Assembly (NCBI GenBank): GCA_016707895.1
Contig: JADJGV010000021.1
Location: 1-64,000, forward strand
DNA from: Myxococcales bacterium
Lineage (GTDB): Bacteria > Myxococcota_A > Polyangia > Haliangiales > Haliangiaceae
Length of the DNA: 64,000 nucleotides
Direction of reading: 5' to 3'
Positions 31,646 through 39,334 of this stretch are shown in pieces. Position 1 is the stretch's first letter; each line of letters opens with the position of its first letter. A program made the position numbers and the translations under genes. The notes below the pieces were generated by a model. It was not told the DNA's origin. It made no database searches and saw nothing but the letters and a program-made list of their open reading frames with translations.

Positions 31646-33211
31646 GTGGTGGATCTGCGACGCTTTCGTGACTTGCCCGCGGTGGCGTTGATCCGCGATC
31701 TGCTGCGCCGCTGGTGGGGGCTCGAGCTGGCGTTCGCCGATCCCAAGGGCTACGTGCTCGATCACGCCGACGGCAAGATCTTCCCGTCGCAGAACGAGCT
31801 GTGCCGGCTGGCGCTGTTCTCGAAGGAGGGCTTCCGCCGCTGCAACGAGAGCGTCAAGGTGGTGAGCGATCACCTGAAGGTCGGCCGGGCCAGCGGGCCG
31901 GGCGAGCCGCCGACCGCCTTCGTGCACGAGTGCCACCTCGGCTTCGACGTCGTCGCCGCGCCGCTGTGGTTCGACGGCGAGCTGGCCGGGTTCGTGTTCA
32001 CCGGCGGCAGCGTGCGCGACGCGCTGGCGCCGATCGCCAAGGCCGAGCTCCTGCGCAAGGTGCGCGAGTTCGCCGACGTCGAGGGCGACGGCGAGCGCGC
32101 GGTGGCCGACATCCCGCGGCTGTCCGAGGCCGAGCTCGAGCACCTGAAGGACCTGGTGGCGGCGGTCGCCGCCGAGTGCGTGCGGGCGGCGCCGCGGTTC
32201 GTGGGCGGCACCGCGCCGGCGCCCGGCCACCCGTTCAACGAGATCGTCGGCTCGAGCCCGGCGGTGCGCGACGTGCTGCGGCTGCTCGAGAAGATCGTCA
32301 AGAGCGAGTCGACCGTGCTGATCCACGGCGAGAGCGGCACCGGCAAGGAGCTGATCGCGCGCGCGATCCACTACCACGGGCCCCGCGGCAAGAAGCCGTT
32401 CGTCGTCCAGAACTGCTCGGCGTTCAACGACAACCTCCTCGAGAGCGCGCTGTTCGGTCACGTCCGTGGCGCGTTCACCGGCGCGGTCAAGGATCAGGCC
32501 GGCCTGTTCCAGGTCGCCGACGGCGGCACGTTCTTCCTCGACGAGATCGGCGACATGTCCGCGGCCCTGCAGGTCAAGCTCCTGCGGGTGCTGCAGGAGG
32601 GCACCTTCATGCCCGTCGGCGGCACCAAGCCGGTCAAGGTCGACGTGCGCATCATCGCCGCGTCGCACAAGGACCTGGCCGGCATGGTGGCCCACCGCCA
32701 GTTCCGCGAGGACCTGTTCTACCGGGTCAACGTCCTCAAGATCACGCTGCCGCCGCTGCGCGAGCGCCAGGCCGACATCCCGACGCTGGTGGGCCACTTC
32801 ATCCGCAAGCACAAGAAGGCCGCCGGCGTCGCCACCGAGGACGTGCCGCGGCCGACCGACAGCGCGCTGGCGATGCTGGTGGGCTACCCGTGGCCCGGCA
32901 ACATCCGCGAGCTCGAGAACGAGATCGAGCGCGCGCTGGTGCTGGGCGGCGACACCACCGAGATCGGCCCCGAGCTGCTGAGCCAGCGCATCCGCGACGC
33001 CCACGCGGCGCCGGCCAGCGCGGCGCGCTCGGTGCCGCGCGAGCTGACCGGCACGCTGCGCGAGGTCGTCGAGCAGGTCGAGTCGGAGGTCATCCTCGCC
33101 GGCCTGATCCGCACCCACTGGAACAAGTCGCAGCTGGCCAAGGAGCTCGGGATCTCTCGCAGCTACCTGATCCAGAAGTGCGCGTACTACGGGCTCGAGC
33201 GCAAGGAGTAG
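31646..33211 (+). CDS. Sigma-54-dependent activator with PocR sensory domain
   Basis: 521 residues. The N-terminal 160 residues match a PocR-type ligand-binding domain: GLELAFADPKGYVLDH, CRLALFSKEGFRRCNE, a conserved HECHLGFDVVAAPLWFDGELAGFVFTGG segment. PocR domains bind small hydrocarbon derivatives such as diols. The AAA+ domain has Walker A GESGTGKE (about 228), GAFTGA (about 275, contacts sigma-54) and Walker B TFFLDEIGDM. A Fis-type helix-turn-helix is at the end (SQLAKELGISRSYLIQKCAYYGL). It should open sigma-54 promoters in response to a ligand. yacG follows 2 bp later, in the same transcript. The two cysteines in the PocR part could bind metal. Confidence 0.9.
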   Translation: MVDLRRFRDLPAVALIRDLLRRWWGLELAFADPKGYVLDHADGKIFPSQNELCRLALFSKEGFRRCNESVKVVSDHLKVGRASGPGEPPTAFVHECHLGFDVVAAPLWFDGELAGFVFTGGSVRDALAPIAKAELLRKVREFADVEGDGERAVADIPRLSEAELEHLKDLVAAVAAECVRAAPRFVGGTAPAPGHPFNEIVGSSPAVRDVLRLLEKIVKSESTVLIHGESGTGKELIARAIHYHGPRGKKPFVVQNCSAFNDNLLESALFGHVRGAFTGAVKDQAGLFQVADGGTFFLDEIGDMSAALQVKLLRVLQEGTFMPVGGTKPVKVDVRIIAASHKDLAGMVAHRQFREDLFYRVNVLKITLPPLRERQADIPTLVGHFIRKHKKAAGVATEDVPRPTDSALAMLVGYPWPGNIRELENEIERALVLGGDTTEIGPELLSQRIRDAHAAPASAARSVPRELTGTLREVVEQVESEVILAGLIRTHWNKSQLAKELGISRSYLIQKCAYYGLERKE

Positions 33212-33213
33212 CC

Positions 33214-33432
33214 GTGGGCGAAGCGCCGCGCCATCGAGGGATGTGCCCCGGCTGCCAGCGGCCGGTGCCGCTGGCCGTGGCCGGCGCGCCCGACCCGTTC
33301 CCGTTCTGCTCGGTGCGCTGCCAGCTGATCGATCTGGGGCGCTGGCTCGACGAGGACTACAAGATCTCCGACGGCGAGGACCAGTCGGGTGGCGGGATCG
33401 ACGGCGCGCCGGCGGCCGGCGATCGGTCGTAG
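33214..33432 (+). CDS. yacG: DNA gyrase inhibitor YacG-like zinc protein
   Basis: 72 residues. Start GTG 33214 is supported by AAGGAG (33203-33208) at the end of the preceding gene. The zinc knuckle MCPGCQRPV and FCSVRCQLIDLGRWL with DEDYKI match YacG exactly in order and spacing. In E. coli, YacG binds GyrB and inhibits gyrase. The C-terminal tail (GEDQSGGGIDGAPAAGDRS) is long and disordered. It is cotranscribed with the sigma-54 activator, which is not its usual place beside coaE. Confidence 0.9.
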   Translation: MGEAPRHRGMCPGCQRPVPLAVAGAPDPFPFCSVRCQLIDLGRWLDEDYKISDGEDQSGGGIDGAPAAGDRS

Positions 33433-33500
33433 ATCGTCGGCCGGTGGGCAACCATGAAACGGCCGCGCGTGCGGGCGGCGACGTTCCTGCAAAAAAGTGC

Positions 33501-33529
33501 TTTACCGCTTACGTGCCCCGGATTAGGTT
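33501..33529 (+). promoter_or_regulatory. Sigma-70-type promoter with leaderless start
   Basis: TTTACC (33501-33506), 17 nt spacer, then TAGGTT (33524-33529), followed by 6 nt and the ATG at 33536. Both hexamers and the spacing fit a housekeeping promoter. The first transcribed base would be at or next to the start codon. An A-run (33491-33496) lies just upstream, like an UP element. Confidence 0.6.
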
Positions 33530-33535
33530 CCGCAG

Positions 33536-34234
33536 ATGCGCACCACCACCACCTTTGCTTTGATTCTCGCCACGTCGTTGGCCGCCTGCGGCGGTGACGA
33601 TGGTGGCACCGTGACCCAGATCGATGCCCGCCGCATCGACGCGACCGGCGGCGACATCGACGCCGCTGCGGCCGGCTGCCAGATCTCGAGCCCCAACTTC
33701 ATGAACCTGACGACCACGATGGCGACCTTCCGCCGTCGTCCGCAGAGCTCGATGATGCCCAACCCGAACGTCTACTACCTCGGCTGGGGCGCGCTGCTCG
33801 AGATGGGCACCCCGTCCGACGCGCTGATCATCGAGCTGTGGCCGGGCTTCGGCGGCATCCCCGCCGGCGAGCTCGCCCCGGGCACCTACCAGCTCAACGG
33901 CGACAACGGCAGCCTCGCGAACTGCGGCGCCTGCGTCTACATGATGTCGAACTACGACACCGGCTCGGGCATGGGCGACCAGGACTACATGCCGACCGCC
34001 GGCACGCTGACCATCAACACGGTCAACCCGACGGTCCCCGGCACGATCGACCTGACGCTGACCGGCGTCATGATGCAGCACGTCGACATCGACGCGATGG
34101 GCGTCACCACCCCGGCCGCCGACGCGGCGACCTGCACCACGCAGTTCAGCGCGCAGATCAGCGGCACCGTCGCGGCGCCGGCGAAGATGGCGGCCGAGGC
34201 CGTCAAGTCGCCGATCGCGGCTCGCCACAACTAG
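33536..34234 (+). CDS. Lipoprotein with Asp/Ala linker
   Basis: 232 residues. The lipobox is TSLAAC, followed by GGDDGG and a linker with IDARRIDATGGDIDAAA. The remaining 185 residues are beta-rich, with Cys pairs (CQIS, CGACVYMM, CTTQF), and a long stretch beginning YLGWGALLEMGTPSDALIIELWPGFGG. No family is recognised. It is probably surface-exposed or periplasmic. Its TAG stop shares the sequence CTAG with the TAG stop of rtcR on the other strand. Confidence 0.68.
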   Translation: MRTTTTFALILATSLAACGGDDGGTVTQIDARRIDATGGDIDAAAAGCQISSPNFMNLTTTMATFRRRPQSSMMPNPNVYYLGWGALLEMGTPSDALIIELWPGFGGIPAGELAPGTYQLNGDNGSLANCGACVYMMSNYDTGSGMGDQDYMPTAGTLTINTVNPTVPGTIDLTLTGVMMQHVDIDAMGVTTPAADAATCTTQFSAQISGTVAAPAKMAAEAVKSPIAARHN

Positions 34235-35829
34235 TCACGGCGGCGCGCGACCTGCTCCCAGCGGAGCTCGAAGCGCGCCAGGTACTTTCTCAGTCGGTCG
34301 GCGTCGTTGGTGGTGGTGCGGCGCACGCGGGAGGCAGCGAACAGCTGCCGACCCGCGTCCGACAGGCTCGGGGCGTGTTCGCACACCGCGAGCACGTCCT
34401 CGAGCTGCGCGCGATCGAAGCGATCGAGGGTCGCGGCGCGCTCGCCGAGCGCGCGGGTCACGCGATCGGCCGCGGTGGCGCCGTGCCAGGCGCGGGTGAG
34501 CCGGGCGAGCTCGCGGTCGACGGTGGCGACGTCGACGAGGCCGCCGGGCGCCAGGGTCGCCATGCGGTGGACGGCGCCGGCGAGGTCGCGGAAGTTGCCA
34601 GGCCAGGTCGCGGCCGGGCTCTCGGCGAACGCCAGGAACCGGGCGCGGGCGTCGGCGGCCAGCGTGACCCGGCGGCCGATCGCCGCGGCGGCGCGCTCGA
34701 GCTCGTGATCGAGGTTGGGCGCGAGGTCCTCGCGGCGCTCGGCGAGGCCGGGCAGGCGGAACGTCCACAGATCGACGCGCGCCAGCAGGTCGGCGCGGAA
34801 CCGCCCGGCGGCGACCTCGGCGGACAGATCGCGGTTGGTCCCCGCGAGGAGCACGAAGTCGCTGACCACCTCGGCGTCGGCGCCGACCGGCCGCCAGCGC
34901 TTGGTCTCGAGCGCGTGCAGCAAGAGCGCCTGCTCGCCGAGGTCGAGCTCGCCCAGCTCGTCGAGGAACAGCGCCCCGCCGTCGGCGGCGCGCAGGTGGC
35001 CGTCGCGGGCCGCGGCGGCGCCGGTGAACGCGCCCTTGACGTGGCCGAACAGCGCGCTCATCGCGCCGTCGCCGCGCAGGGTCGCGCAGTTGACCTCGAC
35101 CAGCGGGCCGGCGAGCTGGTGGCGCTGGCGCTTGAGCTCGTAGACGCGGCGCGCGAGCTGTGACTTGCCAGCGCCGGTGGGCCCGAGCAGCAAGATCGGA
35201 TCGCGGCCGGCCAGCGCGACGGTCTCGAGCTCGTCGATCATCTGGTTGTAGGCCGGCGCGCGGGTGGCGATGCCGTCCTTGAGCAGCGCCTGGCTGGTGG
35301 CGTGCTCGCGGCGGAACCGCGCGGCCAGGCCGGCGTAGCGCTCGAGGTCGAGGTCGATGAGCTCGTAGCGGCCGATCGGCGTGGCGGCGCCGCGGGCCCC
35401 GGGGCTGGTCTGCAAGAGGCGCGCGGGCAGGCGCCGCGACTCGACCAGGAGGAACAGGCAGATCTGCCCGACGTGGGTGCCGGTGGTGATGTGCACCAGG
35501 TACTCCTCGCGGTCTGGATCGAAGCGGTAGGTGCGCGCGAAGTCGTGCAGCGCCGCGAACACCTCCTCGAAGTCCCACGGGTCGCGGATCGTGAGCAGGT
35601 GCGGGACCACGCGGGTGGCCGGCGCGACCTCGGCCAGGTCGGCGGTGACCTGGGTGAGCACCGGGCCGGCGTCGGGCCCGTGCCACAGCTCGACCCGATC
35701 GATCGGCAGGTCGGGGTGGCGGCACATCGAGATGGTCGGGCGCCAGCGGGACCAGCGCTGCGCCTTGGCGCCGCTGTCGAGCGTGGTGCCGAGGAAGCCG
35801 AGGACGACCCGGCGCTTGCGGGGTGGCAT
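34231..35829 (-). CDS. rtcR: RNA-repair regulator RtcR (sigma-54 activator with CARF-like domain)
   Basis: 532 residues. The N-terminal 180 residues match the RtcR/CARF-like regulatory domain (VVLGFLGTTLDSG, YRFDPDREEYLVHITTGTHVGQICLFLL, RLLQTSPG). This domain is thought to sense RNA fragments or a nucleotide ligand and to hold the ATPase in check. The AAA+ domain has Walker A GPTGAGKS (about 217), GAFTGA (about 261) and Walker B LFLDELGEL; the C-terminal region holds a helix-turn-helix. It is divergent from rtcB-rtcA and should activate the sigma-54 promoter at 35918-35933. The gene's own -10 (TATCCT on the minus strand) overlaps the first palindrome, suggesting autoregulation. Confidence 0.93.
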   Translation of the reverse strand: MPPRKRRVVLGFLGTTLDSGAKAQRWSRWRPTISMCRHPDLPIDRVELWHGPDAGPVLTQVTADLAEVAPATRVVPHLLTIRDPWDFEEVFAALHDFARTYRFDPDREEYLVHITTGTHVGQICLFLLVESRRLPARLLQTSPGARGAATPIGRYELIDLDLERYAGLAARFRREHATSQALLKDGIATRAPAYNQMIDELETVALAGRDPILLLGPTGAGKSQLARRVYELKRQRHQLAGPLVEVNCATLRGDGAMSALFGHVKGAFTGAAAARDGHLRAADGGALFLDELGELDLGEQALLLHALETKRWRPVGADAEVVSDFVLLAGTNRDLSAEVAAGRFRADLLARVDLWTFRLPGLAERREDLAPNLDHELERAAAAIGRRVTLAADARARFLAFAESPAATWPGNFRDLAGAVHRMATLAPGGLVDVATVDRELARLTRAWHGATAADRVTRALGERAATLDRFDRAQLEDVLAVCEHAPSLSDAGRQLFAASRVRRTTTNDADRLRKYLARFELRWEQVARRRD

Positions 35830-35838
35830 CTAGCGGAC

Positions 35839-35865
35839 AGGATAGCGGATTATCCTATGAGATAA
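35839..35865. promoter_or_regulatory. Overlapping palindromes, candidate RtcR operator
   Basis: AGGATA (35839-35844) faces TATCCT (35851-35856) with 6 nt between. TTATC (35850-35854) faces GATAA (35861-35865), also with 6 nt between. The three half-sites recur about every 11 bp, one helical turn. This lies 53-79 bp upstream of the -24 element, a usual enhancer distance for a bacterial enhancer-binding protein, and it overlaps the rtcR promoter. Confidence 0.6.
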
Positions 35866-35917
35866 GACTCGAGGTGGGGAGACTTGTCGAATCAGGTGGT
35901 TGCGCGGGGCGGGCGCG

Positions 35918-35933
35918 TGGCACGCCGGCTGCT
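35918..35933 (+). promoter_or_regulatory. Sigma-54 promoter of rtcB-rtcA
   Basis: TGGCACG-CCGG-CTGCT fits the sigma-54 consensus TGGCACG-N4-TTGCW with a single mismatch. The invariant GG (35919-35920) and GC (35931-35932) are separated by exactly 10 nt. Transcription should begin near 35943, about 20 nt before the rtcB ATG, leaving room for its AAGGAG Shine-Dalgarno sequence. Confidence 0.8.
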
Positions 35934-35963
35934 CTAGCGACCGGTCGGCAAGGAGATACGACC

Positions 35964-37259
35964 ATGACGACGATGACCACGATGGACCCGACGATGACCG
36001 CGATGCCCCCGACGACCGCGCCGGCGGCCGACGCGCCCCGCGCCTACGAGACCATGCACGTGCCCGGCGGCGTGCCGGTGAAGTCGTGGACCCGCGGCGT
36101 GCCGTTCGAGGCCGAGGCCAAGGCGCAGCTGGCGCGCATCGCGGCGCTGCCGTTCATCCACAAGTGGGTGGCGGCGATGCCCGACGTGCACCACGGCAAG
36201 GGCGCGACGGTCGGCTCGGTGATCGCGACCAAGGGCGCGATCATCCCGGCCGCGGTCGGCGTCGACATCGGCTGCGGCATGATCGCGGTGCAGACGTCGC
36301 TGACGGCGAACGACCTGCCCGACGACCTGGCGCCGATGCGCTCGGCGATCGAGGCCGCGGTGCCCCACGGCCGCACCAACAACGGCGGCCCCGGTGACCG
36401 CGGCGCGTGGCACGACCTGCCGACGGCGGCGGCCGACGCGTGGGCGGCGCTGGCGCCGGGCTACCAGGCCGTCGTCGCCAAGCACCCCAAGATCGGCCGC
36501 GGCGTCGACGCGGCGCACCTCGGCACGCTGGGCACCGGCAACCACTTCATCGAGATCTGCCTGGATCTCGATGGCGCGGTGTGGGTGATGCTGCACTCGG
36601 GCTCGCGCGGCGTCGGCAACCGCGTCGGTAGCTACTTCATCGAGCTGGCGAAGCGCGACATGGAGCGCTGGTTCGTGAACCTGCCGGACATGGACCTCGC
36701 GTACCTGCCCGAGGGCACGGATCACTTCGTGGACTACGTCCGCGCGGTGAGCTGGGCCCAGGACTACGCGCGGGCCAACCGCGAGCTGATGATGCAGGCG
36801 GTCTTGCGCGCGCTGCGTGGCCTGGGCGCGCTGCCCGCGTTCACGACCGATCGCCTGGCGGTGAACTGCCACCACAACTACGTCGCGACCGAGCGACACT
36901 TCGGCGCCCAGGTGCTCGTGACCCGCAAGGGCGCGGTGCGCGCGGGCGTCGGTGACCTCGGCATCATCCCCGGCTCGATGGGCGCCAAGAGCTACATCGT
37001 CCGCGGCAAGGGCCAGCCCGATAGCTTCTGCTCGTGCAGCCACGGCGCCGGCCGGGCGATGTCGCGCGCCGAGGCGAAGCGGCGGTTCACCGTGGCCGAC
37101 CATGAGGCGGCGACCGCGGGCATCGAGTGCCGCAAGGACGCGGACGTCGTCGACGAGACGCCGGCCGCGTACAAGGCGATCGACGCGGTGATGGCGGCGC
37201 AGGCCGACCTGGTCGACGTGGTGGCGACGCTGCGGCAGGTGGTGTGCGTGAAGGGATAG
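35964..37259 (+). CDS. rtcB: RNA-splicing ligase RtcB
   Basis: 431 residues from ATG 35964, preceded by AAGGAG. It has the full RtcB signature: PDVHHGKG, GVDIGCGM with metal ligand Cys104, GTLGTGNHFIEI, HSGSRGVGN, CHHNY and the guanylylation site SHGAGRAMSR. It joins RNA ends with 2',3'-cyclic phosphate or 3'-phosphate to 5'-OH using GTP and manganese. The first 25 residues are Met/Thr/Pro-rich and are an extra tail. It lies behind the sigma-54 promoter and before rtcA, so it should be induced by RtcR under RNA damage. Confidence 0.95.
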   Translation: MTTMTTMDPTMTAMPPTTAPAADAPRAYETMHVPGGVPVKSWTRGVPFEAEAKAQLARIAALPFIHKWVAAMPDVHHGKGATVGSVIATKGAIIPAAVGVDIGCGMIAVQTSLTANDLPDDLAPMRSAIEAAVPHGRTNNGGPGDRGAWHDLPTAAADAWAALAPGYQAVVAKHPKIGRGVDAAHLGTLGTGNHFIEICLDLDGAVWVMLHSGSRGVGNRVGSYFIELAKRDMERWFVNLPDMDLAYLPEGTDHFVDYVRAVSWAQDYARANRELMMQAVLRALRGLGALPAFTTDRLAVNCHHNYVATERHFGAQVLVTRKGAVRAGVGDLGIIPGSMGAKSYIVRGKGQPDSFCSCSHGAGRAMSRAEAKRRFTVADHEAATAGIECRKDADVVDETPAAYKAIDAVMAAQADLVDVVATLRQVVCVKG

Positions 37260-37316
37260 CGGGGACGGAGGGCCGTGGCCGGATCCCGGTTCCGATCCTG
37301 GTGCCGATTCCTCCGC

Positions 37317-37442
37317 GGGATCGGGATCGGGATCGGGATCGGGATCGGGATCGGGATCGGGATCGGGATCGGGATCGGGATCGGGATCGGGATCGGGATC
37401 GGGATCGGGATCGGGATCGGGATCGGGATCGGGATCGGGATC
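37317..37442. repeat. 21 perfect GGGATC hexanucleotide repeats
   Basis: From 37317 to 37442 the sequence is GGGATC repeated 21 times without error. It lies in the 233-bp gap between rtcB and rtcA, and the G-runs (GGG every 6 bp) are on the coding strand and so in the mRNA. The spacing G3-N3-G3 meets the usual G-quadruplex rule. The tract is followed by 37 bp of mixed sequence and the rtcA Shine-Dalgarno sequence. Six-base units change copy number easily by slippage. Confidence 0.95.
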
Positions 37443-37492
37443 GGAGGCGGAACCGGGCAGGGGAGGCGATTGCGTATATAAGGAGCACGACG

Positions 37493-38515
37493 ATGCTGGA
37501 GATCGATGGATCGCAGGGTGAGGGGGGCGGGCAGGTGCTGCGCGGGGCGCTGGCGCTGGCGATGGCGACGGCGACGCCGTTCGCGATCACGCGGATCCGG
37601 GCGAAGCGGAGCAAGCCGGGGTTGCTGCGGCAGCACCTGACGTGCGTCGAGGCGGCGCGGGCGGTGAGCGGCGCGACGGTGACGGGGGCCAAGCTGGGAT
37701 CGACCGAGCTGACGTTCGCGCCGGGGCCGCTGGTGCCGGGGGCGTACCGGTTCGACATCGGCTCGGCGGGCAGCACGATGCTGGTGGCGCAGGCGGTGTT
37801 GCCGGCGCTGCTGGCGCAGGGCGGCGCGTGGTCGCTGGAGCTCGTCGGGGGCACCCACAACCCGTCGGCGCCGTCGTACGAGTTCTTCACCCGCACGCTG
37901 GCGCCGGTGCTCGGGCGGATGGGCGCGCCGGTGTCGGCGACCTTGCACCTCGCGGGCTTCTACCCGGTGGGCGGCGGGCGCGTGCAGATCGAGGTCGCGG
38001 CCGGCGAGCGGCGGCGGCCGCTGGTGCTGCGCGAGCGCGGCGCGATCACCGCGCGCCACGCGATCGCGGCGGTGGCGCGGATGCCGGCGACGGTGGCCGA
38101 GCGCGAGGTCGCGACCGCGACCCGGCTGCTGGGCTGGCCGCGCGATGCCGGCGTCGCGGTCGAGCTGCCTTCGCCGGGGCCCGGCAACACCGTGACGCTG
38201 GTGGTCGAGGCTGAGCGGGTGACCGAGGTGTTCACCGGCCACCTGGATCGCGGCGTGGGCGCCGAGGACCTGGCGCGCGCGGTGGCGCGCGAGTGCGCCG
38301 CGTACCTGGCGAGCGCGGCCCCGGTCGGCGAGTACCTGGCCGATCAGCTGCTGGTGCCGATGGCGCTGGGCGGCGGCGGCAGCTTCGTCACCGTCGAGCC
38401 CAGCCTGCACACCCGCACCCAGGTCGACGTGATCCGCGCGTTCCTCGGCGTCGAGGTCGGGCTGGCGCCGCAGGGCGACGGCACCTGGCTGGCGACGGTG
38501 CCGCCGCGCGGCTGA
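37493..38515 (+). CDS. rtcA: RNA 3'-terminal phosphate cyclase RtcA
   Basis: 340 residues from ATG 37493, preceded by AAGGAG (37480-37485). Family motifs are all present: IDGSQGEGGGQVLRGALALA at the start, RAKRSKPGLLRQHL, GSAGSTMLVAQAVLPAL, GGTHNPSAPSYEF and the C-terminal catalytic His in SLHTRTQVDV. It converts an RNA 3'-phosphate to a 2',3'-cyclic phosphate through an adenylylated His. RtcB can then seal such ends. It is second in the rtcB-rtcA operon, but 233 bp after rtcB because of the hexanucleotide tract. Confidence 0.95.
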   Translation: MLEIDGSQGEGGGQVLRGALALAMATATPFAITRIRAKRSKPGLLRQHLTCVEAARAVSGATVTGAKLGSTELTFAPGPLVPGAYRFDIGSAGSTMLVAQAVLPALLAQGGAWSLELVGGTHNPSAPSYEFFTRTLAPVLGRMGAPVSATLHLAGFYPVGGGRVQIEVAAGERRRPLVLRERGAITARHAIAAVARMPATVAEREVATATRLLGWPRDAGVAVELPSPGPGNTVTLVVEAERVTEVFTGHLDRGVGAEDLARAVARECAAYLASAAPVGEYLADQLLVPMALGGGGSFVTVEPSLHTRTQVDVIRAFLGVEVGLAPQGDGTWLATVPPRG

Positions 38516-38584
38516 CCGTGGCGTGCGCCACGGCGCGCGCGCGGGTGCCTAGATCGCGGCGGGCGCGGGTGCGAGGATCGTCGC

Positions 38585-39139
38585 ATGAAGGTGCGCGCGG
38601 CGTGTGTGGCGATCGGCCTGGCGGGCATGGGCGCGGGGCCGGCGCGCGGCGATGCGCCGCAGGCGACGGGCGGCGCCGGGGTGCGGGGGCAAGCCGGCGC
38701 GGCGATCGGCCTGGGCTCGTTCGACGGCACCTACGAGCCCGACTTCGGGGCGCTCGTGCTGACGGCGCACGGCGGCGCGCTGTACGGGCGCGGCGTCGGG
38801 ATCGCCCTCGGGGTGCGCGTGATGTACTTCCACGGCGGCGAGACCAACGAGGCGCGGCTGGTGCCGGAGTACGAGATGACCCGGGTGCCGGTGCTGTTGA
38901 CGCCCCGGGTCCAGGGCCGCTACGGGTTCGTCGAGCTTGGCATCGGCACGACGCCGACCTGGATCGTCGATGGTCAGGGCCAGACCAGGCGGGGTCCGAG
39001 CCACGAGACGGCGGCGTTCACGGTCGGGCTGACGTCCAGCGATCCGACGCTGCGCTATCACCCCGAGCTGGTCGGCGGTGCGGTGCTGATCGGCGACGGG
39101 CGGCTGCTGTGGATCGGCGCCGGCCTGTCGTGGTGGTGA
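38585..39139 (+). CDS. Small predicted outer-membrane protein
   Basis: 184 residues with a signal peptide (ending GPARGD). The rest alternates polar and hydrophobic residues in strands (GALVLTAHGGALYGRGVGIAL, YGFVELGIGTTPTWIV, LLWIGAGLSWW) and ends with an aromatic residue, typical of a small beta-barrel. Family not recognised. GAGGAT lies 6 nt before the ATG as a poor -10 box; no Shine-Dalgarno sequence. It follows rtcA by 69 bp on the same strand but is unlikely to be functionally linked. Confidence 0.6.
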   Translation: MKVRAACVAIGLAGMGAGPARGDAPQATGGAGVRGQAGAAIGLGSFDGTYEPDFGALVLTAHGGALYGRGVGIALGVRVMYFHGGETNEARLVPEYEMTRVPVLLTPRVQGRYGFVELGIGTTPTWIVDGQGQTRRGPSHETAAFTVGLTSSDPTLRYHPELVGGAVLIGDGRLLWIGAGLSWW

Positions 39140-39163
39140 GCGCGACGGGCGCCGGCGGGCGCC

Positions 39164-39228
39164 TGTCCGGCTGTCCGGGTTTGTCCGGGTTTGTCCGGGT
39201 TTGTCCGGGATTCGGACATGCCCGGACA
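39164..39228. repeat. TGTCCGG tandem repeats with inverted copy
   Basis: TGTCCGG occurs at 39164 and then TGTCCGGG at 39172, 39182, 39192 and 39202, the last four exactly 10 bp apart. The inverted copy CCCGGACA is at 39221-39228. Sites about one helical turn apart would place bound protein on one face of the DNA. The cluster lies about 110 bp before the metalloprotease start. Confidence 0.75.
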
Positions 39229-39334
39229 CCGCGGCGAGCGTAACTGGGCGAGACGGCACGCGCGGGGGGCGTGGCCTGGGCCTTGCTGAGCGCCAGGCCA
39301 GGCGCGCGATGGCCGCGTGCGGAGGGAGCGTCTC

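Noticed and set aside
35850..35858. TTATCC resembling the start of a DnaA box
   Set aside because: The following bases (TATGA) do not match TTATCCACA, it is a single copy, and it is better explained as part of the RtcR palindromes.
37275..37481. ORFs through the GGGATC tract encoding Ile-Gly, Arg-Asp or Ile-Pro repeats
   Set aside because: Every frame of a hexanucleotide repeat is open; there is no start signal and no non-repeat protein sequence of quality.
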